Positions 1-9,309 of a stretch of DNA of 64,000 nt are shown piece by piece; position 1 is the stretch's first letter; each line of letters opens with the position of its first letter. A program made the position numbers and the translations under genes. The DNA comes from Nocardia nova SH22a (GTDB lineage Bacteria; Actinomycetota; Actinomycetes; Mycobacteriales; Mycobacteriaceae): NCBI RefSeq assembly GCF_000523235.1, contig NZ_CP006850.1, forward strand, positions 4,278,001-4,342,000, read 5' to 3'. Below the pieces are notes generated by a model. The model saw only the letters and a program-made list of their open reading frames with translations, was not told the origin of the DNA and searched no databases.

Positions 1-147
1 GCGCTCGCGGTAACCCTGGCGGGCAGACCCCGCCGCTACCTGTACACGAACCGAGGCAGGTTCTACCAGCCACCCGCCGCCGAAACGGCCGACCCGAATC
101 CGTCCCTCCTCACCGCCGAGTCTCCGCACATCGAAAGTGAGCTGTAA
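1..147 (+). CDS. C-terminal end of an unidentified protein (partial)
   Basis: Only the last 48 codons lie in the window; the frame is open from base 1 to the TAA at 145-147. The tail is hydrophilic and rich in Pro, Ala and Glu after an Arg/Tyr-rich stretch (RPRRYLYTNRGRFYQ), so it looks like a cytoplasmic C-terminal tail. The stop overlaps the ATG of the next gene (TAATG), which implies translational coupling with the small membrane protein that follows. No family can be assigned from this fragment. Confidence 0.6.
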   Translation, partial: ALAVTLAGRPRRYLYTNRGRFYQPPAAETADPNPSLLTAESPHIESEL

Positions 148-410
148 TGCCGACACCGATTACTCCCGGTTCCGACCAGCCGATCCCCGACGGCCCCGAA
201 CTCGACCGCCTCGTCGGCGAGGCGATGCGGACCCCGGAAGTGGAGTGGCACTGGACGATTCGCACCGAGACCGGCCTGGCCATCGTGCTCGCGATGGCGA
301 TCATCACCCTCTGGGGCACCGTGGCGGACAAGAGCCACCGGCGTACCGCAACTGCTCGGGCGGTATCGACACCCGGCCCCCACTCCGCGCCGCCGCGTTC
401 ACTGCGCTGA
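147..410 (+). CDS. small single-pass membrane protein, unknown function
   Basis: The product has 87 aa. A Pro/Asp/Glu-rich N-terminus of about 40 residues precedes one hydrophobic helix (about residues 42-60, TGLAIVLAMAIITLWGTVA), then a basic Ser/Pro/Arg tail. The ATG shares an A with the stop of the upstream gene, so the two are probably cotranslated and may act together at the membrane. It has no recognisable family. The start is fixed by the TAATG overlap. Confidence 0.6.
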   Translation: MPTPITPGSDQPIPDGPELDRLVGEAMRTPEVEWHWTIRTETGLAIVLAMAIITLWGTVADKSHRRTATARAVSTPGPHSAPPRSLR

Positions 411-513
411 CGCAGGCGGCAACCAGTTCGGGTTGGTCCGCCGGGATGTGGTGGCCCGCCCGGCGTCGAACATGTTTGGGCGCAATGGGTTTCGCGAAGG
501 TCGACCGAGCTGG

Positions 514-1221
514 TCAAGACATATGACTGCCGCCGCCCGGATCCTGTTCGCCGAGTATCGCCGTGGCGACCGATACGGCTGTGGCGCACTGTTGTGTGAC
601 GGTTCGGGCGGTCGGGTCGGTGTGTGGCACCTGCTGGGTGAGGTTGATCAGCAACGGCTGTGGTGCTCCGGTGTCGATGACGAGCATGCAGACTGTTTTC
701 GTTGTGCCGCTGTCGAGACCGGCGGTCCAGCGACTGGCTGCGCCTACAGCGTAGTACCGGTTGTCGATGAGGAATCGTTCGAACAGTTGGGCGGCGTCCT
801 TGTCGACCATCGTCGCGGTGATGCCGCTGCCGTCGTCGTTCGGATAGTCGCGGCGCCAGAAGGAGCCGAACGGTGTCGCCGTCGTCATCACCGACACGAC
901 CGTGCCGTGCGTGCCGCCTGCCCAGCAGCCGTGGCCGGGAACCATCGGTGTGGCCCGGACATCCTGCGGCACACCGGCAATCGTGTGCACCCGCGGAGTG
1001 AAGGCGGTGCATTCGCTGCCGGGAGCCAGGACGGGGGCGCGGTTGGTGAGGAATCGCAGATAGGTGTCGCGAACGGCGTCCTGCGACAGCGTGGCGGCGT
1101 GCGGGCCGTTCGTATTGTGGGCGGCGCATCCTGTGACGGCGGCCAGCGCGGCGACGACGATCGCGACCAGACGTCCTGGCCCGGTGACGTCGCGTCGTGC
1201 ACCGCTGTGGGATTGCGCCAT
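514..1221 (-). CDS. putative secreted lipoprotein
   Basis: This 235-aa protein has a basic N-terminus, a hydrophobic stretch (about residues 18-30) and a lipobox-like AVTGC with Cys32 as the probable lipidated residue. The mature part contains four further Cys, compatible with disulfides outside the membrane. GGAGAATC directly upstream of the ATG supports the start. It lies 44 bp downstream of the acyl-CoA synthetase gene on the same strand and may be its distal operon partner. It resembles the small Cys-containing lipoproteins common in mycobacteria and Nocardia, but I cannot name the family. Confidence 0.7.
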   Translation of the reverse strand: MAQSHSGARRDVTGPGRLVAIVVAALAAVTGCAAHNTNGPHAATLSQDAVRDTYLRFLTNRAPVLAPGSECTAFTPRVHTIAGVPQDVRATPMVPGHGCWAGGTHGTVVSVMTTATPFGSFWRRDYPNDDGSGITATMVDKDAAQLFERFLIDNRYYAVGAASRWTAGLDSGTTKTVCMLVIDTGAPQPLLINLTQQVPHTDPTARTVTQQCATAVSVATAILGEQDPGGGSHMS

Positions 1222-1265
1222 GATTCTCCGATGCTACCGAGGCGCATCCGGCCGATGCGTGCCCG

Positions 1266-2879
1266 CTACCGCGCTGCCACCTCCTTCGCCCAGCGGTAGT
1301 CGGCTTTGCCTGCCGGTGTGCGCTTCACCTCGTCGACGAGCGCCATCGAGCGCGGGATCTTGTAACCGGCCAGGGTCTTTCGGCAATGTTCCTGGATGTC
1401 TTCCAGCGACGGGCGCGCCGCGTCGGGATAGATCTCGATGACCGCGGATACCTGTTGGCCCATCCGCTCGTCGGGCACCGGGACGACGAGCGCGTCCGCG
1501 ATGGACGGGTGGGCGTGCAGCGCCGCCTCGACCTCCTCGGCGAAGACCTTTTCGCCACCGGTGTTGATGCACTGCGAACCGCGGCCGAGAAACACTATAG
1601 TGCCGTCGGATTCGACCCGGCCCATATCCCCCAGCACCGCCAGCCGGGTTCCGTCGGCGCGGACCGGGAAGGTGCGCGCGGTCTTGTCCGCGTCGTTGTA
1701 GTAGCCGAGCGGGATGTTGCCGGTCCGCGCGATGTGGCCCTCCTGCGGCGACCCCGGGGTCAGTTCGCGCAACTCGTCGTCGACCACGATCATATTGGGC
1801 GACTTGGGCATTCGCAGACTGCCCGTTTCGTCGACCGTGAACGCGCCGTCGCTGCCGGTCTCCGAGGCGCCGAAATTGTCGCGCAACAACAGATCCGGCT
1901 TGACCGCGAGCATCCGCTGCCGCACCCCGACCGACCAGATCGCCCCGCCGGAGGTGATCGAGTACAGCGAACCGAAGTCGATGTCGTCCTTGCGCCGCTC
2001 CATCTCGTCCACCAGCGGCAGGCCCATGCCGTCACCGACGATCAGGATCACCTGCAGCGACTCCCGCTCGATCGCCTCGACCACCGCGCGGGGGTCGAAG
2101 TCGCGCATCAGCACCACCCGGGCGCCCAGGGTGAAGAAGGTGAACAGCGAGAACAGCGCCGCACCGTGCATCAGCGGCGCGGCGATGAGGAAGGAGAGTT
2201 CGGGGAATTCCTGTGCGGCGGAGCCGACTTCGCCGAGATTGCGCCGGACTTCGGTGCCGTAGGGGTTGCCGCCGGACAGCGGCCTGCGGAAGAAGTCGTC
2301 GTGACGCCACATCACCCCCTTCGGATAGCCCGTGGTCCCGCCGGTGTAGAGCACATACAGATCGTCACCACTGCGCGGCCCGAAGTCGGCGGTCGACGGC
2401 AAGGCGTCGGAATCGGCGAAGGACACGACCGCGACCGAACATGCCGCGGCCGCATCACGCAGCTCGGAGGTGACCGCGCCGATGACGACCACACAGCGCA
2501 GCACCGGACAGGACCCGAGCAGAGCGGCCAGCGTGCGTTGATGTTCGGGCAGTTCGACCACGATCGCGACCGAATCCGAATTGGTGAAGATGTATTCGAG
2601 CTCCCCCGGCGTATACCGATAGTTGACATTGATCGGCACCGCCCGGACCTTGATCAACCCGAGAATGCTCGTGACGTGCTCGACACTGTTCTTCAGAAAC
2701 AGCGAAACATGTTCCCCCGCAACGATACCGGCCTCGGCGAACAACCGCCCCGCCCGATTCGCCGCACCATCCAGATCCGCATAGCTCAGGCTCTCACCGT
2801 CGTAGGTCAACGCCGTCCGCCCGGGCACCGCCGCGGCCACCGTCTCGAAGACATCGGCAATGTTGAACTGCACCATCAT
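1266..2879 (-). CDS. acyl-CoA synthetase, FadD19-like (AMP-forming)
   Basis: ANL-superfamily ligase that would adenylate a carboxylic acid and transfer the acyl group to CoA. The phosphate-binding loop YTGGTTGYPKG (about residue 178), the GRGSQCINTGGEK hinge region and the C-terminal catalytic-lysine region (KRTPAGKADYRW) are all present. The whole chain reads like mycobacterial FadD19, a steroid side-chain CoA ligase, including the MWRHDD segment after the P-loop, so a sterol-type or branched fatty acid substrate is possible but unproven. Three start codons follow each other behind GGGAAGAG; the first ATG is used here and the GTG two codons later is equally possible. The Dabb gene upstream is on the same strand 93 bp away, so the two probably form an operon controlled by the divergent TetR. 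Confidence 0.9.
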   Translation of the reverse strand: MMVQFNIADVFETVAAAVPGRTALTYDGESLSYADLDGAANRAGRLFAEAGIVAGEHVSLFLKNSVEHVTSILGLIKVRAVPINVNYRYTPGELEYIFTNSDSVAIVVELPEHQRTLAALLGSCPVLRCVVVIGAVTSELRDAAAACSVAVVSFADSDALPSTADFGPRSGDDLYVLYTGGTTGYPKGVMWRHDDFFRRPLSGGNPYGTEVRRNLGEVGSAAQEFPELSFLIAAPLMHGAALFSLFTFFTLGARVVLMRDFDPRAVVEAIERESLQVILIVGDGMGLPLVDEMERRKDDIDFGSLYSITSGGAIWSVGVRQRMLAVKPDLLLRDNFGASETGSDGAFTVDETGSLRMPKSPNMIVVDDELRELTPGSPQEGHIARTGNIPLGYYNDADKTARTFPVRADGTRLAVLGDMGRVESDGTIVFLGRGSQCINTGGEKVFAEEVEAALHAHPSIADALVVPVPDERMGQQVSAVIEIYPDAARPSLEDIQEHCRKTLAGYKIPRSMALVDEVKRTPAGKADYRWAKEVAAR

Positions 2880-2972
2880 CTCTTCCCATCGTCCACGCAC
2901 GCCGAACACTACGCAGAATCCGGTGCGTGGCGGAGGAAATCACGGTGGAGAGCGGGCGGGCCGACGATTCGA

Positions 2973-3407
2973 CTACGAGGCGGGCGTCCCGGTCTCCTGC
3001 CGAGCGGGTTCGGTCCGTCCGGCCGCGTACAGGGCCTCTACCCGGCGGCCCCATTCCGGATCGCCGTCGACCCTGCGCCGGTAGATCGCGTAGATCTTGT
3101 CGGCCAGTTCCATATCCGGGTCGTCGGTGAAGCGCAGGGCGGACTGTTTGGCCAGGCGCGGCAGGATGAAGTCGTCGCCGGAGACGTGGACCGGGTCGTT
3201 CATGTAGCGGTCCAGGGCGTTCAGGTCGGGGATCGCGCTGAGGTAGGCGTGGGTGAAGCCTTCCGCCGGATCGCCGAGATAGGGGCCGACCGTGGAGAAC
3301 ACCGACGATTCGACCGACGCGGTACGACGCATCGCGGCGAGCACTTCTTCCCGCTCCTCCTCGCTCACGTCGGGCTTGAAGCTGAACCGCTGCATGAGAA
3401 CAATCAT
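2973..3407 (-). CDS. Dabb (stress-responsive alpha/beta barrel) domain protein
   Basis: A 144-aa protein that opens directly into a dimeric ferredoxin-like fold of the Dabb type (VLMQRFSFKPDVSEEEREE..., then a DLNALDRYMNDPVHVSGDDF segment with the family's conserved D.Y..hp.H). The C-terminal 45 residues are hydrophilic. The start is set by GAGGAGTGGAA just before the ATG; a longer upstream reading frame crosses the operator and is rejected. Dabb proteins often act as small enzymes or accessory proteins in catabolic operons. Its place between a TetR operator and an acyl-CoA synthetase suggests a role in the same catabolic unit. Confidence 0.8.
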   Translation of the reverse strand: MIVLMQRFSFKPDVSEEEREEVLAAMRRTASVESSVFSTVGPYLGDPAEGFTHAYLSAIPDLNALDRYMNDPVHVSGDDFILPRLAKQSALRFTDDPDMELADKIYAIYRRRVDGDPEWGRRVEALYAAGRTEPARQETGTPAS

Positions 3408-3424
3408 TTCCACTCCTCGAGTAG

Positions 3425-3440
3425 TGCACTGACTAGTGCA
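3425..3440. promoter_or_regulatory. probable TetR operator in divergent promoter region
   Basis: Inverted repeat TGCACT-GACT-AGTGCA between the divergent Dabb and TetR genes. A related half-site, AGTGTAATT, follows at about 3456-3464 and parallels AGTGCAATT at 3435-3443. The location, 17 bp from the Dabb start and 40 bp from the TetR start, fits autoregulation plus control of the Dabb-fadD operon. Confidence 0.6.
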
Positions 3441-3479
3441 ATTTAGCGCACCCGAAAGTGTAATTGCTAGGGTTGGCGC

Positions 3480-4118
3480 GTGCATCGAACCGACGCGGAG
3501 CGCCCGACCGGGCGGATCGACAAGCGGCAAGCCATCCTGGACGCCGCCTTCGCGATCTTCGCCAGGGACGGCTACCACCAGGCGGGGGTCGACGCGATCG
3601 CCGCCGAAGCCGCAGTCGCGAAGCACACGATCTACAACCACTTCGGCGACAAGGAAACCCTCTTCCGGGCGGTCGTCGCCGATCTCGCCGAGCGGGCCCT
3701 GACCCGGAACATCGCCGCCGTCGAACTCCTCGACACCGGCGGTGACCTCACCAGATCACTGACCGGAACCGGTCTCGGGCTCGCCGAGTGCTACTGCGAC
3801 GATCGCTCCGCGGCACTGCGCAGACTCCTGCACGCGCAGCTGCCGACCATGCCCGACCTGCTCGACCTGGTACGAGACAAGGCCACCGACCGGGTCAACG
3901 AGGCACTCGCGGCCCGGCTGGCCCGACTCGCTCTGGCGGGCAAACTCGCCCTCGACTGCGATCCCACCATCGCCGCGGAACAGTTCGGGGCCCTGCTCAC
4001 CGCACCCCTGGAAGCCCGAACCCGCATGGGCACCAAGAAGATTCCGAAATCCGAGATCCGCGAGGTCACCCGCAACGCGGTCGGCACTTTTCTGCTGGCC
4101 TTCGGCGCCCGGTCCTGA
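3480..4118 (+). CDS. TetR/AcrR family transcriptional regulator
   Basis: The protein has 212 aa. The N-terminal TetR_N domain occupies about residues 14-62, with an HTH reading VDAIAAEAAVAKHTIYNHF and the following FGDKETLF helix; the rest is an all-helical ligand-binding domain typical of TetR C-terminal families. The GTG start lies 40 bp from an inverted-repeat operator shared with the divergent Dabb-fadD operon, its most likely target. The inducer could be an acyl-CoA or the free acid handled by the FadD, but this is inference. Confidence 0.9.
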   Translation: MHRTDAERPTGRIDKRQAILDAAFAIFARDGYHQAGVDAIAAEAAVAKHTIYNHFGDKETLFRAVVADLAERALTRNIAAVELLDTGGDLTRSLTGTGLGLAECYCDDRSAALRRLLHAQLPTMPDLLDLVRDKATDRVNEALAARLARLALAGKLALDCDPTIAAEQFGALLTAPLEARTRMGTKKIPKSEIREVTRNAVGTFLLAFGARS

Positions 4119-4134
4119 CCCAACTGCCGGGTCG

Positions 4135-4148
4135 CCGACTCGAGTCGG
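4135..4148. repeat. perfect 14-bp palindrome downstream of TetR gene
   Basis: CCGACTCGAGTCGG is a perfect palindrome 17 bp after the TetR stop. It has no loop or T-run, so it is a weak terminator candidate at best and might be a protein-binding site. Nothing else is visible between the TetR stop and the ABC start. Confidence 0.35.
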
Positions 4149-4342
4149 ACGGTGTGCCACCCAGGCCCGGGATCATTTCCTCATAGTGCTGACAGTTCGC
4201 GCCAACGGTGCGCTCATGAACGGTGGGGACACTCGATTCGGACGGCGTGGCCCACGGCCCGGTTTCGGAGCCGCGCCGCCGACACCTGACAGCGCGGTCG
4301 TGCGGCGGGACTCGCGCGTCCGGCATCGAACAGGGAGGAATG

Positions 4343-5272
4343 ATGATCGAGGCTTGTCGGCTGACGAAGCGATACGGGAACAAGACCGCTGTCGACGGAT
4401 TGGACTTCACCGTCCGGCCCGGTGTGGTGACCGGATTCCTGGGCCCGAACGGTGCGGGGAAATCCACCACGATGCGCATGATCATCGGGCTCGACGCACC
4501 CAGCGACGGATCCGTGAGCGTCAACGGACGCCGGTACGCGGAGCATTCCGCACCGCTGCAGGAGGTCGGCGCGTTGCTGGAGGCCCGGTCGATCCATCCG
4601 GGCCGGTCGGCGTTCAACCATCTGCTGGCGCTGGCCCGCACCCACGGGATACCGCGGCGCCGGGTATCGGAGGTGATCGAACTGACGGGTCTCGAGGCGG
4701 TCGCGAACAAGCGGGCCGGGGGCCTCTCACTCGGTATGGGACAGCGTCTCGGCGTCGCCGCGGCACTGCTGGGCGATCCGGCGACCGTGCTGCTCGACGA
4801 GCCGGTGAACGGATTGGATCCCGACGGGGTGCTGTGGATCCGCAATCTCCTCACCACTCTCGCCGGTGAGGGGCGCACGGTGTTCATCTCCTCGCATCTG
4901 ATGAGCGAAATGGCTCTGGTGGCCGAACATCTCATCATCGTCGGGCGCGGCAAGCTGCTCGCCGACACGGCGATGACCGAGCTGGTCCGCCGGGCCGGTG
5001 GCGATACGGTCACCGTGGCCAGCTCGAACCCGGTGCGGTTGCGCGAGGCGCTGGCCCGCCCCGGCGTACGGGTCACCGGGCGGGGCGAAACCTTGCAGGT
5101 GAGTGGAATGTCGGCGCGCGCAATCGGATCCACGGCCGCCGACCACCACATCGCACTCCACGAACTCACCACCCGAACCGTTTCACTGGAGCAGGCATTC
5201 ATGGACCTGACCCACGATGCCGTCGAATACCGGGGCGACACCGGAACCGAACGGCTCGGGAGCGCGGCATGA
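4343..5272 (+). CDS. ABC transporter ATP-binding protein (DrrA/CcmA type)
   Basis: This 309-aa ATPase pairs with the ABC-2 permease that follows. Walker A is GPNGAGKST (about residues 34-42), the signature is LSLGMGQR, Walker B is VLLDEPVNGLD and the switch region is FISSHLMSEM. A C-terminal extension of about 90 residues after the nucleotide-binding domain is usual for DrrA-like exporters. Two ATGs sit behind GGGAGG; the second has the better spacing and is used. The stop overlaps the permease ATG (ATGA). The likely role is export of a small lipophilic compound or antibiotic; the substrate cannot be read from sequence. Confidence 0.9.
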   Translation: MIEACRLTKRYGNKTAVDGLDFTVRPGVVTGFLGPNGAGKSTTMRMIIGLDAPSDGSVSVNGRRYAEHSAPLQEVGALLEARSIHPGRSAFNHLLALARTHGIPRRRVSEVIELTGLEAVANKRAGGLSLGMGQRLGVAAALLGDPATVLLDEPVNGLDPDGVLWIRNLLTTLAGEGRTVFISSHLMSEMALVAEHLIIVGRGKLLADTAMTELVRRAGGDTVTVASSNPVRLREALARPGVRVTGRGETLQVSGMSARAIGSTAADHHIALHELTTRTVSLEQAFMDLTHDAVEYRGDTGTERLGSAA

Positions 5273-6114
5273 GCGCGACTGTCACGCACGCTCCGGCGCC
5301 CACCGCGACACGACATCCCCGGACCCGCTACCGGGTGACCGGCATCCGGGTGCTGCGGTCGGAGTGGACGAAGCTGTGGTCGCTGCGTTCCACCTGGATC
5401 ACCCTCGGGCTCGGACTGCTGTTCCTGGTGGGCTTCGGCGTCGTCGCCGCCGTCCAGTACCGGTCCAAGGCCGAGGCGGGGCAGACGGCGGGGACGCAGT
5501 GGGCGGACGCGACGACGCTGAGCCTGTCCCTGTTCGGCATCGACTTCGCGGAACTGGCACTGGGCGTACTGGGCGTTCTCATGGTGGCCGGCGAATACTC
5601 GACCGGCACGATCCGGTCCACCCTGTCCGCCGTACCGCGCCGACTGCCCGTGCTCTGGTCCAAGGTGACCGTCTACGGCGTGGTCGCATTGATCACCGGC
5701 ACCGCCGGTGCGTTCGCGACCTTCCTGATCGATCACCGGTTGACCGCCGGAACCGCTGCGGTGCAATCGATTACGGATGCGGGTGTGCTGCGCGCACTGG
5801 TCGGAGCGGGCCTCTATCTCGCGCTGGTGGGCGTGATCGGCGCCGCACTCGGTGCCACGATGCGCTCGGTGGCGGGCAGCGTCGCGGTGCTGATCGGCGT
5901 GTTACTGCTGCTTCCCAGCCTGGTTTCACTGCTGCCGCACGACTGGCAGGACCCCGTGAGCCGGTATCTGCCCAGCAATGCCGGACAGGCCATGTTCGCA
6001 CTGCATCACGACACGAGCACGCTGTCACCGGCGGCCGGGCTGCTCGTCCTGCTCGGCTGGACGGTGCTCGCACTGGCCGCAGGCGCCTACCGTCTGGCGC
6101 GCACCGACGCATAG
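5269..6114 (+). CDS. ABC-2 type transporter permease
   Basis: A 281-aa integral membrane protein with a 40-residue cytoplasmic N-terminus (RSEWTKLWSLRSTW, typical of ABC-2 permeases next to DrrA-like ATPases) and six hydrophobic segments: about 44-64, 85-110, 130-150, 175-195, 200-222 and 250-275. The start overlaps the ATPase stop by ATGA, so the two are coupled and together form one exporter. Confidence 0.88.
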   Translation: MSATVTHAPAPTATRHPRTRYRVTGIRVLRSEWTKLWSLRSTWITLGLGLLFLVGFGVVAAVQYRSKAEAGQTAGTQWADATTLSLSLFGIDFAELALGVLGVLMVAGEYSTGTIRSTLSAVPRRLPVLWSKVTVYGVVALITGTAGAFATFLIDHRLTAGTAAVQSITDAGVLRALVGAGLYLALVGVIGAALGATMRSVAGSVAVLIGVLLLLPSLVSLLPHDWQDPVSRYLPSNAGQAMFALHHDTSTLSPAAGLLVLLGWTVLALAAGAYRLARTDA

Positions 6115-6374
6115 GGGAATACTGATCGATTGGGGTATCGGACGCATGCGATGCCTGTGCACGCCCGCCACCGCTGCCGGAGAGTACGCCCGTCCCCGGA
6201 CCTGATCATCGGGCGGCCGAACGAGTCGACCGGCCGCCGGACTCGGCGCTCTTCCAACCGGAAATGCAAGCGGGAAATGCAACAGCAAATATTCAGCAAC
6301 TATACTGGCCGTGGATCGCGTGCGGACCTGAGCCAGTTCCGGTGCGAGTGGTTCCGCGACCGGAGGTGGTGACA

Positions 6375-6827
6375 ATGGCAATGATCCGGGAAATATCCCT
6401 CCCCCTGTCCGGATTGCTGGTGCAGTGGCGCGCCGACGACGGACATTCACGTATCACATCCCCCGCCGGTGAGACCCCGCTGACGCCGAGCGTCACCGTG
6501 TGGCAGCCGTGCGCCGGACCGGACACGATATTCGCGGCGTCCGGCGCCGCCCGGGACGGCACGGATTCGTGGTGGGCGGTGTGGGGTATCTGCCCGCCGG
6601 AACAGACCGATGTGATCGTCGTGCTGCCCGACGGCTCCACCCCGGCGGTCGGACGCGCCGATCGCCTCTGGGCCGCGGAGTGGACGGGCCCGCCGCGCTC
6701 GGTGCGGGTCCGGATCGGCGGACACGAGGCCGCGGTGCCGTTCGAGGTCCCCTCGTTCATGGGCTCCGGCGGGGCCGGGCCGCGCACCGGCCGGATCGCC
6801 GCGGGCTGGGCGCAGTTCGCCGAATAA
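6375..6827 (+). CDS. hypothetical protein, 150 aa
   Basis: This soluble-looking protein is rich in Trp, Pro and Gly, with no signal peptide, membrane helix or familiar motif. Its regular beta-strand-like pattern (hydrophobic/polar alternation, GHEAAVPFEVPSF near the end) suggests a small beta-sandwich. GGAGGTGGTGACA precedes the ATG and fixes the start. A TATACT -10-like box at 6301-6306 and two direct copies of GGAAATGCAA nearby mark a promoter in the 260-bp gap after the ABC genes. The gene stands alone; about 230 bp with nothing recognisable separates it from the convergent lasso cluster. Confidence 0.6.
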   Translation: MAMIREISLPLSGLLVQWRADDGHSRITSPAGETPLTPSVTVWQPCAGPDTIFAASGAARDGTDSWWAVWGICPPEQTDVIVVLPDGSTPAVGRADRLWAAEWTGPPRSVRVRIGGHEAAVPFEVPSFMGSGGAGPRTGRIAAGWAQFAE

Positions 6828-7061
6828 CCGCAGTGGTCGAGGGTCGGCCACCGCGATCGACTTTGTGCCGATTTCCATTGTGCCCGTACGTATTCGGACC
6901 GCGATCGCCGATCAGCAGCCGTGCGCCTCCGGCCCGGCCCCGCGCAGATCGGCCCCGCAGGCCGCGGCCACCTGCCACCCCGTCGCGGTGGAGACGGTGG
7001 ACGACACCTTGTCCCCCTCCGCGATGTGGAGGGTACGGTGACTCGCGGTCCAGATCGGCGA

Positions 7062-8873
7062 CTACGCACCGCTCCTGACCATCGAATCCCGAGTGAACTG
7101 CTGGTAATACGGGTTTGTTGCAACGAGAGTGTCGTGCGCGCCTGCCGCCTCGACCCTTCCGCCGTTCATCACCACGATCGAATCGGCGTTACGCACTGTG
7201 GAGAAGCGGTGCGCCACGATGATCACCGTGCAACTGCCCCGCAGGTTTCGCAATGTCTCGGCTATTGCCTTCTCGCTGATCGGGTCCAGGTTGGCGGTGG
7301 GTTCGTCGAGTAGCAGAAGCCGGGACTTGGCGAGCAGCGCCCGGGCGATGGCGAGTCGCTGTCGTTCCCCTCCCGAAAGCGTCTTACCGTGCTCGCCCAC
7401 CACCGAATCGAGTCCGTCACCGAGTCGGTCGATGACCTCGTCGAACCCGGACATGACAGCCGCGGCGGTGATGTCGGCCTCGGAGGCCCCGGGCACCGTG
7501 TACACCAGATTGTCGCGCACGGTCCCGTCCATCACGGGTGCGTCCTGCTCCACGTAGGAGATTCCGCTGCGGTACTGCCGCAGTGACAGATCCCAGATGT
7601 CTTCTCCGTCGAAGGCGATCGACCCGCTGACGGGGCGATAAAAGCGCTCGATGAGCGAGAGAATCGTGCTCTTCCCACTTCCGGATCGGCCGACGAGGGC
7701 GATCTGCGCGCCCGGTTCGACAGTGAAGGACACCCCGCGCAGTATCGGCTGGCCGGGACGGTAGGCGAACGAGACATCGTCGAACCGAAGCGAGGCAGGC
7801 CGCCTGGGAACGGCGAGTTCGTCGGCGTGCGCGGTCACCTGTGGGCCTCGGCTCGAGATCGGCACCGAGTCTTCTTCAGCCTCGAGGGAGAATGCCTCGT
7901 CGACGCGTTGAAAAGACGCCATCCCGCGCTGGAGCGAGCCGAGCAGCGCAACGGCTCCCGACACCGGAGTCACCAGCAGATTGGAATAGAGCAGGAACGC
8001 GACCAACTCGCTCAGTGACAGAGATCCCGAGGCTACAAGACTGCCGCCGGCCAGTAGAACGATCAGGAAGGAACCATTCGCGACGATCAATGTCGTCGGC
8101 TGAATGACGGCCTCGAGGCGTGCTGCCGACAGACCGCTTCCGTATGCCTCGCGCGCTTTGCCGGTCAGGCGTTGTACCTCTCGCTCGGTCGCATGGCTCG
8201 CGCGCACGGTTCTGATGGAACTCAGCGCGCGCTCCGCATCCGACGACAGGTCGCCGATGCTGGTTTGAATCCGCTCTGCGGCGAGCCGGATTCCCGACAA
8301 CGCCCTGGTCACGATGAATGCCGTCAACAAGGTGGTGACGAGAGAAACGAGAGTCAGTGGAAAACTGATCCACGACATCAGGGACACCGCGGCCACCACC
8401 GCGCCGGTCGAGATGACGAGCTGGACGACCGGTCCCACGGCGTTCTCGCGAAGCAGCGAGGTGTCGACACTGAGACGGGCGCCGAGATCGCCGACTCGCT
8501 GTGTGTCGAAAACCTTCATGCGCAGCCGTAGCAGGTGGTCGATCAGCCTGGTGCGTAACCCGAGCACGACGCGCTCACCCGCTTTGGCGGTCACGTAGGT
8601 TCCCGCGACCTCGAACGCGCCCTGTGCCACCACCGCCGCGCACAGCAGCGAGACCAGGCCGACTATGCCGGATCCGGCCGACACAGCGTCGATGATCCGC
8701 ATGGTGATCAAGGGGTTCAGCATGCTCAGGCCGGTGCCGGCCGCGAGCAGCAACACCCCGCCGAGCATCTCGGCGCGATGGGTTACCAGCAATCTCTGCA
8801 GATCTCGATAGCCGACCTTGCGCGCAGGGCCGGGCTCCGCAGGTACGTCGGCAAACGAATCGGTAGGGATCAC
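7062..8873 (-). CDS. lasso peptide exporter (ABC transporter, fused permease-ATPase, D protein)
   Basis: A 603-aa ABC half-transporter for export of the mature lasso peptide. The N-terminal six-helix type I exporter domain spans about residues 40-320. The C-terminal ATPase has Walker A GRSGSGKST, signature LSGGERQR, Walker B LLLLDEPTANLD and H-loop VAHRFS. The GTG start lies one base past the stop of the B2 peptidase gene, so it is the last gene of the A-C-B1-B2-D transcript. Exporters of this type also give self-immunity in other lasso clusters (known for McjD). It has no peptidase C39 domain, in keeping with a separate B2 peptidase. Confidence 0.93.
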   Translation of the reverse strand: MIPTDSFADVPAEPGPARKVGYRDLQRLLVTHRAEMLGGVLLLAAGTGLSMLNPLITMRIIDAVSAGSGIVGLVSLLCAAVVAQGAFEVAGTYVTAKAGERVVLGLRTRLIDHLLRLRMKVFDTQRVGDLGARLSVDTSLLRENAVGPVVQLVISTGAVVAAVSLMSWISFPLTLVSLVTTLLTAFIVTRALSGIRLAAERIQTSIGDLSSDAERALSSIRTVRASHATEREVQRLTGKAREAYGSGLSAARLEAVIQPTTLIVANGSFLIVLLAGGSLVASGSLSLSELVAFLLYSNLLVTPVSGAVALLGSLQRGMASFQRVDEAFSLEAEEDSVPISSRGPQVTAHADELAVPRRPASLRFDDVSFAYRPGQPILRGVSFTVEPGAQIALVGRSGSGKSTILSLIERFYRPVSGSIAFDGEDIWDLSLRQYRSGISYVEQDAPVMDGTVRDNLVYTVPGASEADITAAAVMSGFDEVIDRLGDGLDSVVGEHGKTLSGGERQRLAIARALLAKSRLLLLDEPTANLDPISEKAIAETLRNLRGSCTVIIVAHRFSTVRNADSIVVMNGGRVEAAGAHDTLVATNPYYQQFTRDSMVRSGA

Positions 8874-8874
8874 G

Positions 8875-9309
8875 CTATCGCCGCCGTTCGATTGGTGGGA
8901 CCGCGAACAGCCTGCTCATGGAGCCGTCCGGAATCAACTCATTGACCATATGCCCATCGACCTCCAACCACGCGTGAGCACCGAAGGGCGACTTCGTCTG
9001 CACACCCACACTCCATGTGGGCCAGGTGCCTTGGAACCGGCACGCGATCGCAGCGCTGACGGAACGCAGCAGACAGCCTTCCCGACTCGCGCAACGCAAG
9101 CTCACACTGACAACAGCGTCGCGACAGGCGAGTGCCTCCTCATAGGTCGCGGGGCGTGCGCCTCGCCGCAACTGTTCCAGACACCAGCGAAGATACTGGG
9201 GGGCCAGACGTGTGAGTACGGCTGCGATAGCAATGGACGCCAAAGCGATTACGCGATGGTGCGCGCGCGAAGGTGAACTCGGCGATTCCAATACTGATTG
9301 ATATGTCAT
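8875..9309 (-). CDS. lasso peptide leader peptidase (B2, transglutaminase-like)
   Basis: A 144-aa protein with the lasso B2 (Transglut_core3) signature. The catalytic Cys is in REGCLLRS (Cys79), the His in AHAWLEVDG (His112) and the Asp is probably Asp118 of the same motif. A hydrophobic helix near residues 20-32 precedes the domain. It should remove the leader from the precursor before or during ring closure. Its ATG overlaps the B1 stop (ATGA), which decides the start; longer in-frame extensions upstream are rejected for this reason. Together with B1 it makes the split B protein typical of actinobacterial lasso clusters. Confidence 0.92.
   Translation of the reverse strand: MTYQSVLESPSSPSRAHHRVIALASIAIAAVLTRLAPQYLRWCLEQLRRGARPATYEEALACRDAVVSVSLRCASREGCLLRSVSAAIACRFQGTWPTWSVGVQTKSPFGAHAWLEVDGHMVNELIPDGSMSRLFAVPPIERRR

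Noticed and set aside
1386..3446. A long open frame on the plus strand across the acyl-CoA synthetase gene (over 600 codons)
   Set aside because: It is the antisense reading of the fadD and Dabb genes, with Arg/His/Asp-heavy composition and no domain. High GC opens antisense frames throughout this window.
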